A stretch of 64,000 bases of DNA from Glossina fuscipes. Lineage: Eukaryota; Arthropoda; Insecta; Diptera; Glossinidae. Positions 34,960 through 46,719 of the stretch are shown here, piece by piece. The stretch lies in contig NW_023998457.1 of assembly GCF_014805625.2 (NCBI RefSeq), positions 5,378,218 through 5,442,217 of the forward strand. Reading direction: 5' to 3'. Every line of letters starts with the position of its first letter. Position 1 is the first letter of the stretch. Under the pieces are notes generated by a model. That model was not told the origin of the DNA. It saw only the letters and a program-made list of their open reading frames with translations, and searched no databases. The translations under genes were made by a program, and so were the position numbers.

Positions 34960-35559
34960 GTATGTCTATATATCCGGAAGGATTTGATATAGGTGAACCA
35001 CCTTTGTGTACATCGATCGAGTCAGAGCCGCTTTATAAAGCGATTTAAATTTGCTTGTTCATCTGATGTCTGTCCATATGTACTTGTATTTAACCTAAAT
35101 GTTGCAATCTCGGAAATATTTTAATGGAACTTAGCACATCAACGGATCGGACCCCTTTTGCGGCCACATCCTCTTTAACGACTTATCAAAATAGGAAAAA
35201 AATTATGTACATTTTTGTGATAATAGTATTTCGGCATTCGAAATGTTTTGAAACCCTTTTTTCCTATACTGGAAACTGACTATATGGTAAAAGGATGAAA
35301 ATTCTTTCATTATAATAATTTGACATAAAAATTAATCCTGTCGAACTTGGATCACGTAGATCTATTTGTTGGATCCCAAGTCATATAAAGCTTCTAATGA
35401 AAAATTCCAATTTATATACCAAAAATATCTAAATTATGATATTTTATAATGAAAATTGGTTCTCTGTGAATTAACCGTAATGAATTTGGATCACATACGT
35501 CCATTTTTTATATTGCGCTATATATTGAGGCTCTCATAAAAGCAAACCCTTCTATCTTA
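34960..35559 (+). repeat. R1 dispersed repeat copy with clear internal sub-repeats
   Basis: Has GTTCATCTGATGTCTGTCC, GTATTTCGGCATTCGAAATG and two internal units about 145 bp apart: TTGGATCACGTAGATCTATT (35347) and TTGGATCACATACGTCCATT (35488). The 3' end is replaced by a SINE head. Confidence 0.55.
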
Positions 35560-35670
35560 TCCGCCTGAGTAGCTGAGCAAGTAAGAATCCCGAGCATCAT
35601 GTCAGAGTAAAATCTCAAGGATGATAGAGACTTTTTAGTCGTAGCGTTCGGAGAGCGCTTGTTTCATTTT
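35560..35670 (+). mobile_element. SINE head fragment
   Basis: GTAGCTGAGCAAGTAAG (A-box-like) followed about 40 bp later by GTAAAATCTCAAGGATGATAG, matching the head and B-box region of the 30.5 kb copy. It sits at the 3' edge of an R1 copy (34960-35560), possibly inserted into it. Confidence 0.45.
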
Positions 35671-37496
35671 CTAAACTATGCTTATTTACTTTTCAATATA
35701 AAAGGTAGTTAGTTATCTTTCTAGTTTGGGAAACGTTGAGAGAGAGCGTCTCATCAAAATTATCTTGTCCCGGAAAGACAAAAGATGTAAGCTCGCAGGT
35801 AGATAGGTCTATTAAACCCCTCTCCCGTTTCGTGTAAATAATGAAAGTAAGTAAGGTAAGTCAACTAGTGACACCTTGTTAAAGAAAATTCAATTAGAAG
35901 CATCAAAACTCCTAAATGCGATTATGTACCTCTTATAATTGAGAATATAAACCTGTCATATATTCCGGAACGACAAAATTTAAGCTTATAGATAGGTAGG
36001 TTAAGTGTACGGTTTCGAGTAAGTGCAATACGTAGTGGATAAGAGAGTGACACATTTCTGAAGAAAGCAATATTACAAATAACACATGTGTGTGTATTTG
36101 CAAGAAACGAGGTAATTTAAGATAATCGTAAATATAAAGGGAAATTGAGATTACATTATCGTGAACGGAAAAAATAACGTAAGCATTATAACGTAACAGG
36201 ATTGTTGCTTAAGGTTGTGATTAACAACGATCCTTGACGAGAAATGAATATTAGCTCAGCACGGCAAGCTCATGGTCACTAAGCTAACCCTAAGCGATAG
36301 GCTCAGGATTTTTTTTAGAGATTGCTCCTGCTTACCTTTGAAAATATCCCTTTAAGCTTATTTTGCTTTGATGTCATGATAACATGGCTTTCTCTGAACT
36401 GCAAAGCTGTCTTAGAAAGAGAAAACCAGAAAACCGTTATTACCGCGATATCAAAGATGGCATTTTTGTCTTACTTATTCACAAAATCACATCCTTTCAC
36501 ATGTTGCGTATTTACGCGAAAAGTGAAGTTAGTGAAGATAATTGGAGCGTAAGCATTTCGTTGCGACATAAATCAATCTCTGGCACATATTTTTTTACAA
36601 AAGTAAGGTAAGTGTTTTCCAAAACGCTTTCTAGGATAAAATTAAGCATTATTTTTATATATTCGCAGCTGATATCGTTTATTTAAAGATTTTATTAACA
36701 TGTAACTGTTTACATGATATGACCACAAGTACCACCATCACAACTATCAAACCATCGTCAAAAACAAGCAATACCATGGTATTCGCTGAGTATCTGAGTA
36801 TAATATGTTCCCAGCGATATCCCTAAACACAAAATTGTTATGTGAAAATGTGTGCAAAATTTGTTTCCTTCTGACATGTCACGACCATCAATAACGTTAT
36901 AGTCACGAGTGTAACAACAGAATTGTTGCGCAAAGGCACATACACACGCACACATACACACACACTCCCAGCTGTGAAACTTTTTATTATATATACAACC
37001 AACGTTTTCGTTTGTGGCGTTAAGTTTAATGACAGGCGAAAAAGCAAGGACAAGAAACTACCTACCGAAACAATGAACATAGAGGGTATGTATGCATTAA
37101 TGGAACATCACAACATGTTTTTGTTGCATTGGATGGCAATGCTGCTATTGTAACTAGTAACATATAGATGGAATGATGATTGACGCGCGATGTTACGTTT
37201 TCAAGCGCACACAACTTTATTACTGTTTTATTGTTCAGGGCTTTGTAACAATTGAAGTTCGTGTGCCTATTATTGTTACCATCATCTGTGGCCTATAATG
37301 ATGTAGACACGTTATTGACATAACCGAATGCAATGTGAATGATAAAGCTTTGATATGCTTTGATTGCGTCCAATTACCATCAAAACCGAAGAAGAGAAAA
37401 TATTTTATGAATATTCAAAAATGGTAAGAAGCCTTTGGATTTCTTTTAATAAGGAAAACACAAAAACCTTTATTCATGAAAATTTATATTAAATGC
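35671..37496. other. Intergenic; (CA)n microsatellite
   Basis: Imperfect CA repeat at 36937-36966. Frames up to 80 codons without motifs. No exon recognised. Confidence 0.3.
36937..36966. repeat. (CA)n microsatellite, imperfect
   Basis: About 15 CA units interrupted by T and G. Confidence 0.7.
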
Positions 37497-37764
37497 TTTA
37501 TCAGATGCAATCATTAATCCTGAAAGATTTTTACGAAGAAAAATAAAAATACTTATTCCAAAATGATTGTAAACTATAATTGCCTAACCCTGGCTACAAA
37601 TTTATGATAGCTTTCTTCCAAAACATGTTTTTCCGATTGATTTTTTGAGGTTATACGCATTTCTCATCTTTTAATCATCGTTATAAGAATGAAAATGTTG
37701 TTCAGACAGACAGTCAGGCAAAAGGGCATTTAGCCAAGTTATTTAACTGATGGGCTTTGGAAGG

Positions 37765-38470
37765 TGGTTTTATTGATTTATTTATTTGTTTATTTATTTA
37801 CACGTGAAACTCAGCTAAAATAATTTAATAACTGAATTCAATTAAATGAATCTTAGATGTAAATCTTATATGAATTGTTATTAAAAACTAATACAAAGTA
37901 TACAAAACGAACTTAAAAAAAAAAAAAAATGAAGAAACAAAAAAGAAAAAAAGGATGCATGCATCTAGCACAGAGGCACACCCGCAACCAGTACGTATTC
38001 AAGTTGCAGGTGAACCCCTAAGCCGTTGCAAACATGCAAAGGCTTCGCGGCTGATAAGAGTTAATTTTCGAATCATATTGAGATGTTAAGAGTGCAAGTT
38101 TGTCTAAATATGACATAGGCGAATCGCGCGTATTAAGGATAATTGTTTTAATAGAGTCCAATATTTAGGTTAAGCGATCGACAACATTTAGGTTTCGGCA
38201 AACAGCTCTGAGCGGATTAAACAGCTCATAATTAAATTTACATTGACGAGGCTTAATGAAGATAAAGTTCCTTTAAAGCTTATCTCACCAAGTAATGTAG
38301 ACGAATCGATAGTACCATGTATTAACTTAATTAAGAAGGAAACGCCAAAAGTGATCAGCTAAGGCTAACAGAAGCAATCTACTTTCAGGCAGAGAGGAGG
38401 CAGAGAGACAAAGGGGGGTCAACCCAAATTCGTAAGGGCAAATAGAGAGATCTGCTTTTGAACGAATTTG
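37765..38470 (-). mobile_element. Decayed LINE fragment: RT C-terminal region and 3' end (in copy A)
   Basis: On the minus strand, shifted frames give IHGTIDSSTLLGEISFK (about 38271-38336) and, further on, NYELFNPLRAVCRNLN (about 38170-38234). That order is the C-terminal region typical of fly CR1/Jockey-like LINE ORF2 proteins (short conserved blocks after the RT thumb, then NY...NPL...R..N). It ends in a TAAATAAA-type A-rich tail at 37774-37800. Several stops and frameshifts are present. It is not the same element as the I-like one. Confidence 0.6.
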
Positions 38471-38474
38471 AACA

Positions 38475-38610
38475 CCGAACTGCCAATCGCATTATCTGTG
38501 ATCAAGTAAGCCCTACTTCGTCGAGATGGGAGTCCGCGGACAGTGACTTGATAGTCGCGATTGTCATCCACTCAACAGTTCATGTAGACAATGCAGACAG
38601 AATTTCCTTT
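38475..38610 (-). mobile_element. SINE head only, in segmental copy A
   Basis: Same head sequence as in copy B. The SINE body and tail are missing, and the LINE C-terminal fragment follows directly. A deletion in copy A removed the SINE body and the RT palm region together. Confidence 0.5.
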
Positions 38611-39539
38611 CGTAGCAGTTAATGAATTCCGGATGAGTTTTGCAACATAACGTCGCGTCTTACCAGGATGGAAAGTCAATCTATATTACGCCTTTTTCCT
38701 TTCATGGCGGCTAAGGTGAGGGCGACCAGCACAAAAAATTTTAAAGAAGAATTTTTCGCACGCTGGACACATCCCGCTATGTAACTCCTGTAGATATTTT
38801 ACCAAGGAATAAAAAAGATAGGTAGGTAAAGGAATTTAAAGTACAAAGAAACGGCAAACAAAGGGGTGGAAAGGATGAAGAAGGGGTAGGCACAAGGATT
38901 CTGAAGAGAAATGTTATTGCGATGTCTTTTTGGCCTTAATAAAGACATCGAGTACAAGGTAGATAAGCGAATATCATAAGTATCGCAAACTTATAACCGA
39001 ACATAAACTGTAAGAACAGTGTGGAAACATGCTTTTGCTTTTACTAAGTTACTACAAGCAATGTCATAATCAAAGAAGACCAAAGCAGATAACTGTTTAA
39101 AAGAACACAGGCAACTCGAGGGCAAAGGGAAAGAAAAGAAAATCACACATTAATACTGACTAATTCTCTCTATTGTCAAACCAATATTTACTACTTCTTA
39201 AGCATTTATAAGCATTAGTTTGTTTAAAGTCCAAAAGTACTGCCACTTTTCCCTTTCCTGTAGTCATGTATTCTACTTGTGTATGTGCGTAGCCTTGTTT
39301 TTGCTGCTTTTATTCACGCATGTTATATGTTTTTGTCGACATTTCCTTTCCGATTACGCTTTCGTTGCCGTTTGTTTTTTTTTCTTTGTAAGACACACCG
39401 TATTGTCATGCTTTTTTGTCCCCCCTTTTCTAATGCTCCAAAGTATTCCTTTAGCCACTGTATCAAATCGTAACTGCTTTTCCATTGCATCGAATAACAA
39501 TTGCAAAAACCTCTTAGTACTGTCGATGTAACATATTAT

Positions 39540-40395
39540 AAAACAAACGAGAATGTTATAGTCGGACAAAACTGACCCTTAAATACCTTACACCACATTG
39601 TCTAACACAATTCTTATTTTTAATATAGAACATAAAAATTATACTTTTCGTGTTCGTAGATATGGGGAAGCGGGCAAGCATGTAAAGCAAGTTTAATCCT
39701 TGCATCGGACAGAATCCAAAAATAGGCGTAGATGTTTCAAATTTTGTGGAGTCCATTTTTGTATAAAATTACTATTATGGGTTAATTTCCATGATAACAT
39801 ATTAAAATTTAAACTTCTTTGCCCTAAAAAACAAAAATTTTCGTATAAATCTTTATATAGGGTAGGATTTCAAAGTAGGCGTGAGTGATCCAAATTTGGT
39901 ACAGTGCAATTTTTTGTCTTAAATTATTATTATGATATAACTTTCCTCATGAACCATTGAAAATAATACCTTTTTGCCATATGAACTTCAGTTTTCGTTT
40001 TGTGAAAGGGAGTTCAAAAATTGCTCCAGCTGGTCCAAAGTTTTTATACCAATTGATGCCGAAGTACTACTACTTAGCCACTTTTGCCAATAAATATTGA
40101 AACTTACAATTTTTTTCCGTATAACAACTTTTCATAATAGCGCGTGATATGGTGAGTGGCCGAAAAAGTGAATCGACCCAAATCATTTTTAACAGCGTCC
40201 ATCCTTAAGTGAAAACATGTCACTATAACAAATTTTATCAAAATACCGACATGTAGTTTAATCACAAATTTACATTGACAGACATTAGACGACAGACGGA
40301 CGGATAGGCTTAGATCAATTCAGATTATGATTCGGAATCGATCGGTATAATGAAACGTGGGTCTACCATAAGCTCTTCTGCATGTTACGTACGTC
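39540..40395 (-). repeat. R1 copy inside segmental copy A
   Basis: Starts GAGAATGTTATAGTCGGAC. Contains CGGACAGAATCC, CATTTTTGTATAAAATTAC, CGACAGACGGACGGATAGGC and TTAGATCAATTCAGATTATG. The counterpart in copy B is 52010-52790. Confidence 0.6.
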
Positions 40396-40794
40396 GCCAC
40401 CAGCTTTACGGCTTTAGTTGATTTCACAAATTCTTTTCCATATCTATTATCAAAACATAGAGTTACATCCCCATCCCACCTCCCCTCACATATAAATACT
40501 GAAATAGATACCATTAACCATGCGATGGCAAGTCAAATATACGCCTTTCTTTTAACAAGTCCATATTTCTAAAAAAGAAGACACAATTATTCGATTATGT
40601 ACTTTTTATACCGATCACCGGGGGATACAGTGTAAATTCATTTGTGGAAATCTTTACATCTTTTTATACTCGTTCACAAAGGATGAGAGTTATATTCATT
40701 TTTCAAAACGTTTGCAACATTAATAAGGAAGCTTCAAAGAAACCGTTAAGTATCTATATATACATAATCAGCATCAAATTCTCAACAATATTAT

Positions 40795-40814
40795 AGATAT
40801 ATATATATATATAT
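40795..40814. repeat. (AT)n microsatellite
   Basis: AT dinucleotide run at the right edge of segmental copy A, next to the retroelement-like segment. Confidence 0.7.
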
Positions 40815-41585
40815 GTCGCGTTGTGCAGTGCACTTTGAAACTTATCTGCCATCGTCTCTTTTCCAAAGTGCAGAAGATGTGTGACTCGTTTGAAAGTCGT
40901 CAGGAAAGGTATCTTGCGAAGTTTTCTACCGCATTTTGCTAAAGGAAAGCCTTTCAATTGAATTACTCTCAACTCTAGATTCGTGTTAAAGGTCGTATGA
41001 TTGTGTTCTTCGTATGTCGTATGGATTCCTTTATCGCACTTACTTGGATGTTTTCCTTCGATTAGTCCTCTCAATTCCAGTTTGTTCTCTACGTCCTGGA
41101 ATACTGTTGTGCATTTTAAGATCTTGAGTTTCTTGTACGTATTTCTCTATAGACTGTAATTGCCTTCACTTATGGAAGATTGAAATGACTTCTGACTTAT
41201 TACTTTTGCTCAGTCCTTTTCCTTGCAGTTCCTTTTTCTCATATATAATAATAATCAAACTCGGAAAGTCCCGGGTACGAGTATCAAGTTTATTTATTGA
41301 AGAAAGTCAAGTCAAGGATTTGCGTATGTTTTAATGAGGAAGTTCCTTCAGAAGAGGTTGGACTGAGAATATTCAGTACCTCACCTGATTAATAGATCGT
41401 GCTGTGATTGGTTTCGAATTCGTGCAAGGAGCGGCTCGCGTACCGTGTGGATCGATTGTTTTCAGAGAGGACGAAACCTGAGGTTTAATTGGTTGTATTT
41501 ACTCGTACTGTGCACTGTTGCATCCCGGAATTGAATTTCCTTGAGGGCTTCGAATTTTTTTTACTCACTTACCTAAAGCCGTAAG
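40815..41585 (-). mobile_element. Retroelement-like segment, inverted partner of 1-1000
   Basis: Minus-strand sequence collinear with 1-1000. It contains a 106-codon frame (41074-40754) beginning MRGLIEGKHPSKCDKG that I cannot match to a known family. The first arm is about 85% similar in the best blocks. It begins immediately beyond the AT dinucleotide run that ends segmental copy A and stops about 1.35 kb from the BTB-Kelch gene. Confidence 0.45.
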
Positions 41586-42934
41586 AGCCATAAGAAAATT
41601 GATATTTTTTTGCTTGCATGGCGGGGCACCGATGGAAATCGGACCACCATTTTTTTTAATTCATGTGCCATTCGATTCGACAACAGAGACCCATTTGTTA
41701 TATATCGTGAATGCGCATTCGACGATGAACCTTGCTCCAGAAATTACACTCAAGTTTTATTATCTAAACCGAATTATTGATAATAACTAATTAAGTAACT
41801 TAGAACTATTTTTTGCTCTTATTCATTTAAATAATTTATTTTATCATTTGGTTTACTTTTATTTATTAAAACGAATTTAGAATAAGTTTGCTTTGTTTTG
41901 ATCCTGACTCGCGGGAGAAGCGCACATGCACTCACAAACACATAAACTTATAAAAAATCTGTGAGCTTGTATGTTGACCTCACTCGGCCCCACCCATTTT
42001 CGTACGGAAGTTTCATGACGTGCTACAGGACCACCATATATTTTCAGGCTTGCGTTCTCGCAGATGTTGCTTGCATCTTCAATTGATCTATAGCTTTTCT
42101 AGCAGAAAGCAATCACAGCTTTCCTTTTATTTCGATGTAATTCCTCCTATACAATAATTTACTTAATATAGATCATAAATAGGCAGCCTGCTACATATCT
42201 TAGCTTAACAAATAGCATATCTCCTCTCATATTGTATTTATATTCCTACTTTAGCTGAATAAGAAGAAGAATTGTAGCTGATTTGAAACGAAATGAAAAA
42301 TTAATAATCCCTTGCTTTCCTGCAAGTTAAGTAACTGAATTCTTCAATACGAAGATACTATGTCTTCTTCATCTTTCGACGACTTTCATTTTGTATATGT
42401 TCTTCTTAGAACATGAATAATAACGTGGATTGCAATTCAATGATAATCAGAGAACTAATAACGGGAATATAATCCAAGGAGCGGAAGTGTACAGCTTAGG
42501 TGCATTCGAAGACTTCTTTATGTGATCACATCACCTACGCACTTTTCTATTTCCTGTCTGATCATCAGTTAGCATACTGCGCAACATGGTTCCACTGCAT
42601 AACCTCGCAATTATGGTTTGACTGTAAAAGACACAATAACGCGACAAGCCTGTGTCTTTCAAGAATACCTCGCGTTCTCGTGTTCTACTAGTACTCGTGC
42701 TTCATTATAAGAAAAGTTTGTTTGTCGTCCTTTTCTGGTAATTACTGTCCCGACTAAAGTATTCAGATTTACGTGCTCGAAGAAAGAAAACAGCATTTGA
42801 ATGATTAATAAAGGTTCATTGTCCATAAATTTAATCGAACTAAACATTTTAAATGTTAATATTTTTAATTATCTTTGAATGAGTGAAACCTTTAACATAC
42901 GCAAAAGATTTTGAAAAGAGTTAGGAAACTTCTA
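41586..42934. other. Region downstream of the BTB-Kelch gene, nothing recognised
   Basis: AT-rich, frames of about 63 codons without motifs. Confidence 0.3.
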
Positions 42935-42940
42935 TTTATT
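42935..42940 (-). promoter_or_regulatory. Polyadenylation signal of the BTB-Kelch gene
   Basis: An AATAAA hexamer on the minus strand 23 bp beyond the TAA stop codon. It is the first such hexamer after the stop. A 3' UTR this short is plausible in flies but unproven. Confidence 0.5.
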
Positions 42941-42962
42941 CCTTATGTTTCCTTTCCACTAT

Positions 42963-45754
42963 TTAGCTGAAATCGAAATCTCCGCTGAGAACTGCAGCTC
43001 CCCCACGACAGTGTTGCATTCCGTTAGGGTCAATAATTGTCCACTCATTATTGTTTATGTTAAAGCGTTCCACACTTGTAACAAACTGTGAGTTAAGTTC
43101 TTCACCGCCCAATACATAAATGTTTTTTGCGGCAATCACAGCCGAGAAACCAATCCTATTGGACAACATTTGGGGCATGGGTTCCCACTTATTCGATCGT
43201 ATGTCGAGCCGTTTACAATCGTTCTTTCCAATAGCAAACAATGCTCGATCATATGAAACGAGCTCATATTGAGCAGATCTTGCTGGCATCACGTTTAAAA
43301 TACACCACTTGTCATCTCTCGGGTCAAAGCGAAAAAGGGCATTTTTGCCATTAGTTTCCCGAGTCAGACTGTATAGGCTATTTTCTTCCACTGTTGCCCG
43401 ATTGAAAAGTCCGACTGTTACAGGTATATTCTTACACAAGTACCATTTGTTTGTTGCAGAATGATAGCTCTCGACTGTGGAAGTGCAGTATCCACCAACA
43501 ACGTAAATCAAATCATTATATGTGCAAATGCCAAAACCATGTCGAGTATTATTCATAGGTGCGACGTAAATCCACCGCTTACAGACAGAGTCATAACATT
43601 CAGCGGTGTTCAAAGCACCCCTATTAAATCCACCCACTGAATAAATACCATTGTGTACGGAGACCAAGGAATTACAAAATCTATTTTCATTCATACATGA
43701 GATAGAAACCAGGCACTTCTTCGAAATGTCGTACATTTTGCATTCTTTTATGCCCGTCACAAGGTCCATTGTGCCGCCGCCCAACAACACATGTAAGTTT
43801 TCGTTGCGATGTTTTGTTTCTGCTTGGCATTTTTCATGTAGTTGAGTAACTTTCGTTAACTGATAAGCTAAGGCTTCAATTAAGAATTTATTGCATTTTT
43901 CATCTTCTGTAAGCAGAGGTTCACCAACAATGTGATCTCTCAAGAATTTCGGGCTGACAAGAGGTAAACGTATCTGACTCATAAGCACAGCGAGATGAAC
44001 TTTTCTCTTCCCTAGGTCGTATTTGACCCAATTTATCGCGGCCTTATAAGCAATGTCTTCAGGTTTGACCAAGTGTTGCCCGACCTTTATCAATTCCTTG
44101 ATCTGAAAACAATGTTTTAAAAAGTTAAGAGTAAATCTGAGGTGAAATCGAAAACAAAATAAACTTATATTCATAACATCGGTTGGGTTGAGATGTAAAA
44201 GTTTCTAATTTCAACTCCCAGTATTTGTTTCTCTATTCAACTCGTTTGTAGGACTCTTTAGAAACTAGATAAAAATAGCATGAAACTGTCAAAAGACTAT
44301 ACAACACGTTAAGAAGGCGAGGGTCTTGATAGACATACCCTCTGCTCTTAATTCGAAGTTGTAAGTAGCGCAACAACGCAGAAGACCTCACGTGAAAAAG
44401 ACGCTTTCATCCCATGCGATATATACAAAAGATTTAGAAGCGTTATTCGTAACGTGATTACAACCAAGAAAACTGGATCGTTAATCGCTATCAAGCTTAG
44501 TAAAGTTATATTTGGATCATAGAGATACCATGGTGGATGGACAGAATAACACACAAAGTAACAATCACTTGGCTGCTTTTATAAATTATTGTTAAAACAC
44601 ACAACTACACACATTTTATGTGTGGAAAGAGGGGATGGGAAGTAATCACAATACGATGGAACAATTATCAGAGAAACCCCGAAAATGTTCAGACTTCTTC
44701 TCTGCAATCTTTTTGCATAAATACCTTAATCACATTCCAATTTCCGGCATTCAACTTTGCGGCTAACATATGCTAACGCTATCGTAAGAACCCTCATCAA
44801 TAATTCAGTTTTCCAAAAATTCTTTTTAATTTTGTATTCTGATCAACACAGGTGACATTAAATAAAAATCATTGCAAGTAATTTAGCTTAGAGTAGACCC
44901 ATGGACCTATACATTAATAAAATATTAAAGACCGAATTATTCATTTACATAATAATCTCAATCGCAGTCGTGCGTTCGATAATTTTTATGATTGATTTAT
45001 TTAAATACCTCGTCAAATGACAAGAACTGTAGATGCTCTTCGGCAACTAAATCATCGAAATTATCCAAAATATATTTATGGCTAACGCACTGCAAGTCTT
45101 TGCAAGAATGCATATCTGGAAGAGAATAAAACCTTTTTAGTTGAGCTATATCTGCGAAAATTCTGTTATGCTCTTACCTGCGAGTTTCCGCACTCGAAAA
45201 CAATTTTCCCCGTTCAAGTTGCTTTTGAGGAATTGGATACATTGCTCTTTCACCCAAACGATCTGAAATAAGTCCGATGCAGACAATACCGCTTCGACGT
45301 TACCTGCAGTAAGCGTGATTATCCCGGTATAGATATAGTCGACCAGTGCCTTAATGGCAACTACGTCCACATCCTGCAACTTGGCAGTCCGTTCCTTCCT
45401 CTCCTTCATATCAGCTATAAAAGCAAATATTCAAAGGTTTTACTGATGTCCTCTTTGGCAGTTTCCGCGAATTAATTACCTTCAAACATCGCGGCGAAGT
45501 AATCAGAAGCAATAGCGAGTGCAAGTTTGTGCACGTAGATGAGCTCACCATCTACGTCCAGAGAAAAATCAAAGAGCTGTAGGATAGAGTGATGAAGTAT
45601 TAGTTTTAACGCGTGGCGGATTGAACAGTTTTCCGCTTACCTTCTGATTGACACGCATTTTGGTCAACCCGTCGAGGTAAGTCTTCCCATAATCGAGGTT
45701 CTTGCATTTTTTCGGGCAGAGGCACTGCACCTGATTTACAGTTTTAGCGGCCAT
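42963..45754 (-). CDS. BTB-BACK-Kelch (KLHL-type) protein, five coding exons
   Basis: Predicted substrate adaptor of a Cullin-3 RING ubiquitin ligase. Coding exons (minus strand, 5' to 3') are 45754-45641, 45576-45480, 45414-45178, 45115-45009 and 44102-42963, giving 564 residues. All four introns are GT-AG, phases agree at every junction, and lengths are 64, 65, 62 and 906 bp. Residues about 38-140 form the BTB domain (FDFSLDVDGELIYVHKLAL, then SDYFAAMFEADMKE and LVDYIYTG across the exon 2/3 junction). About 145-265 is BACK (DMHSCKDLQCVSHKYI, then INWVKYDLGKR). About 289-560 is a six-bladed Kelch propeller. Gly-Gly is clear in blades 1, 2, 3 and 6, but blades 4 and 5 lack it (YSLTRE, FAIGKN). 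The start gives a short Cys/Lys-rich N-terminus. A TTTCAG acceptor 15 bp before the ATG (45770/45771) suggests a 5' UTR intron. AATAAA is at 42940-42935. The 906 bp intron holds nothing I recognise. Several fly KLHL paralogues exist, so no symbol is given. Confidence 0.92.
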
Positions 45755-46689
45755 ACTCTTGGATAAATACTGAAAGGAACCACAAAAATAAAAACTGTTA
45801 ACATATTGTTAGCAATAGTCCGAGCCTCATAAGCCGCGCATAGATTTCAACGCACAAATCTAAAAACTAATGGACGGATGCAAGTTCGTTATGAATTATC
45901 ATTATTCGCTACCATAACCCGCACATACGTGGCGATGCTTTAGCATTTAACACAAAAATTTTCGATACAAAACTACTCGTATCTGTAGTCTGCACACCAA
46001 ACGCACGACATGCGGCCTATAACCTACTAGACGATCAAAGAATTGTCTATGCCGTGTGGAACTTCGCTAATACTTCAATCTTTGTTTTAGCACCAACATG
46101 TCCTCTTAAACAATGTCGACTGGACTTTCATTTATTTAAACATAAGATTGTATCAAAGTCTCCTCATACGCACCTCTTAAATTGTTCTTAACGAACGATG
46201 ATGTGAAATGAATTCTATTTAGAACCTTTTTTTTTAACGACCACGGATTTCTTAAAAATCGCTCTTCCTTAAAAGCAAATTTTGCTCTTAAAACAGAACG
46301 AATTACGACAGGTATAATCAACTGAATTTTGACATAGTAAATCGAAATTTGTTCTCTCCTTTTATCTTAGCGTTGCCACATTCCCAACTATCAGTCATGA
46401 CAAACTATGTTACCATACGAAAATACGAAAACAAAGCGAAAAGTGCGAAGAGATAAGAAATATGAATAAATTGGTGTGACATATGTAGTATATAAGGGAG
46501 CTTGATGCGGATTTTTATCTTTTCACTAATTTTTATTTAGCTCATGTCTTTTCAGTGTTTTTGCTAAAACTGGTTATCGCGGATACCGGATGTGCTTCTG
46601 TTTCCTTTATATACAATAAAAAAATAAATCAATTGACATTTTCCTTTAGTAGTTTCCAACGTTTTTCCAGTGAGTCGTCTTTTTCCAAA
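45755..46689. other. Upstream of the BTB-Kelch gene
   Basis: Would contain its 5' UTR and promoter. A possible UTR splice acceptor is at 45770. No TATA or initiator element could be assigned. The remainder has no recognisable feature. Confidence 0.35.
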
Positions 46690-46719
46690 TTATTAATTAA
46701 TAGACAACCATAAGGCATA

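Larger units (their letters stand above)
37497..40795 (+). repeat. Segmental duplication, copy A
   Basis: Direct copy of 50350-53187. Left arm 37497-37745 matches 50350-50595. Main arm 38475-40795 matches 51033-53187, with long stretches that look about 95% identical, for example the interval containing AGTCCGCGGACAGTGACTTG. Copy B lacks about 95 bp (around 39365-39460) and about 40 bp (around 40015-40060) present in A. Between the arms each copy keeps a different part of a minus-strand LINE. The unit also carries an R1 copy (39540-40395). It has no intact gene. Confidence 0.85.

Noticed and set aside
38930..38960. CRISPR-like or bacterial repeat array anywhere in the window
   Set aside because: No regularly spaced short repeats. 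The genome is eukaryotic by gene structure and repeat content.
42963..44174. Start of the Kelch ORF at the ATG at 44174
   Set aside because: The first 24 codons lie in intron 4. A clean acceptor at 44103/44104 joins to the BACK-coding exon in the correct phase.
44348..44554. 68-codon minus ORF inside intron 4 of the Kelch gene as an alternative exon
   Set aside because: No suitable splice sites in phase, and the domain is continuous without it.
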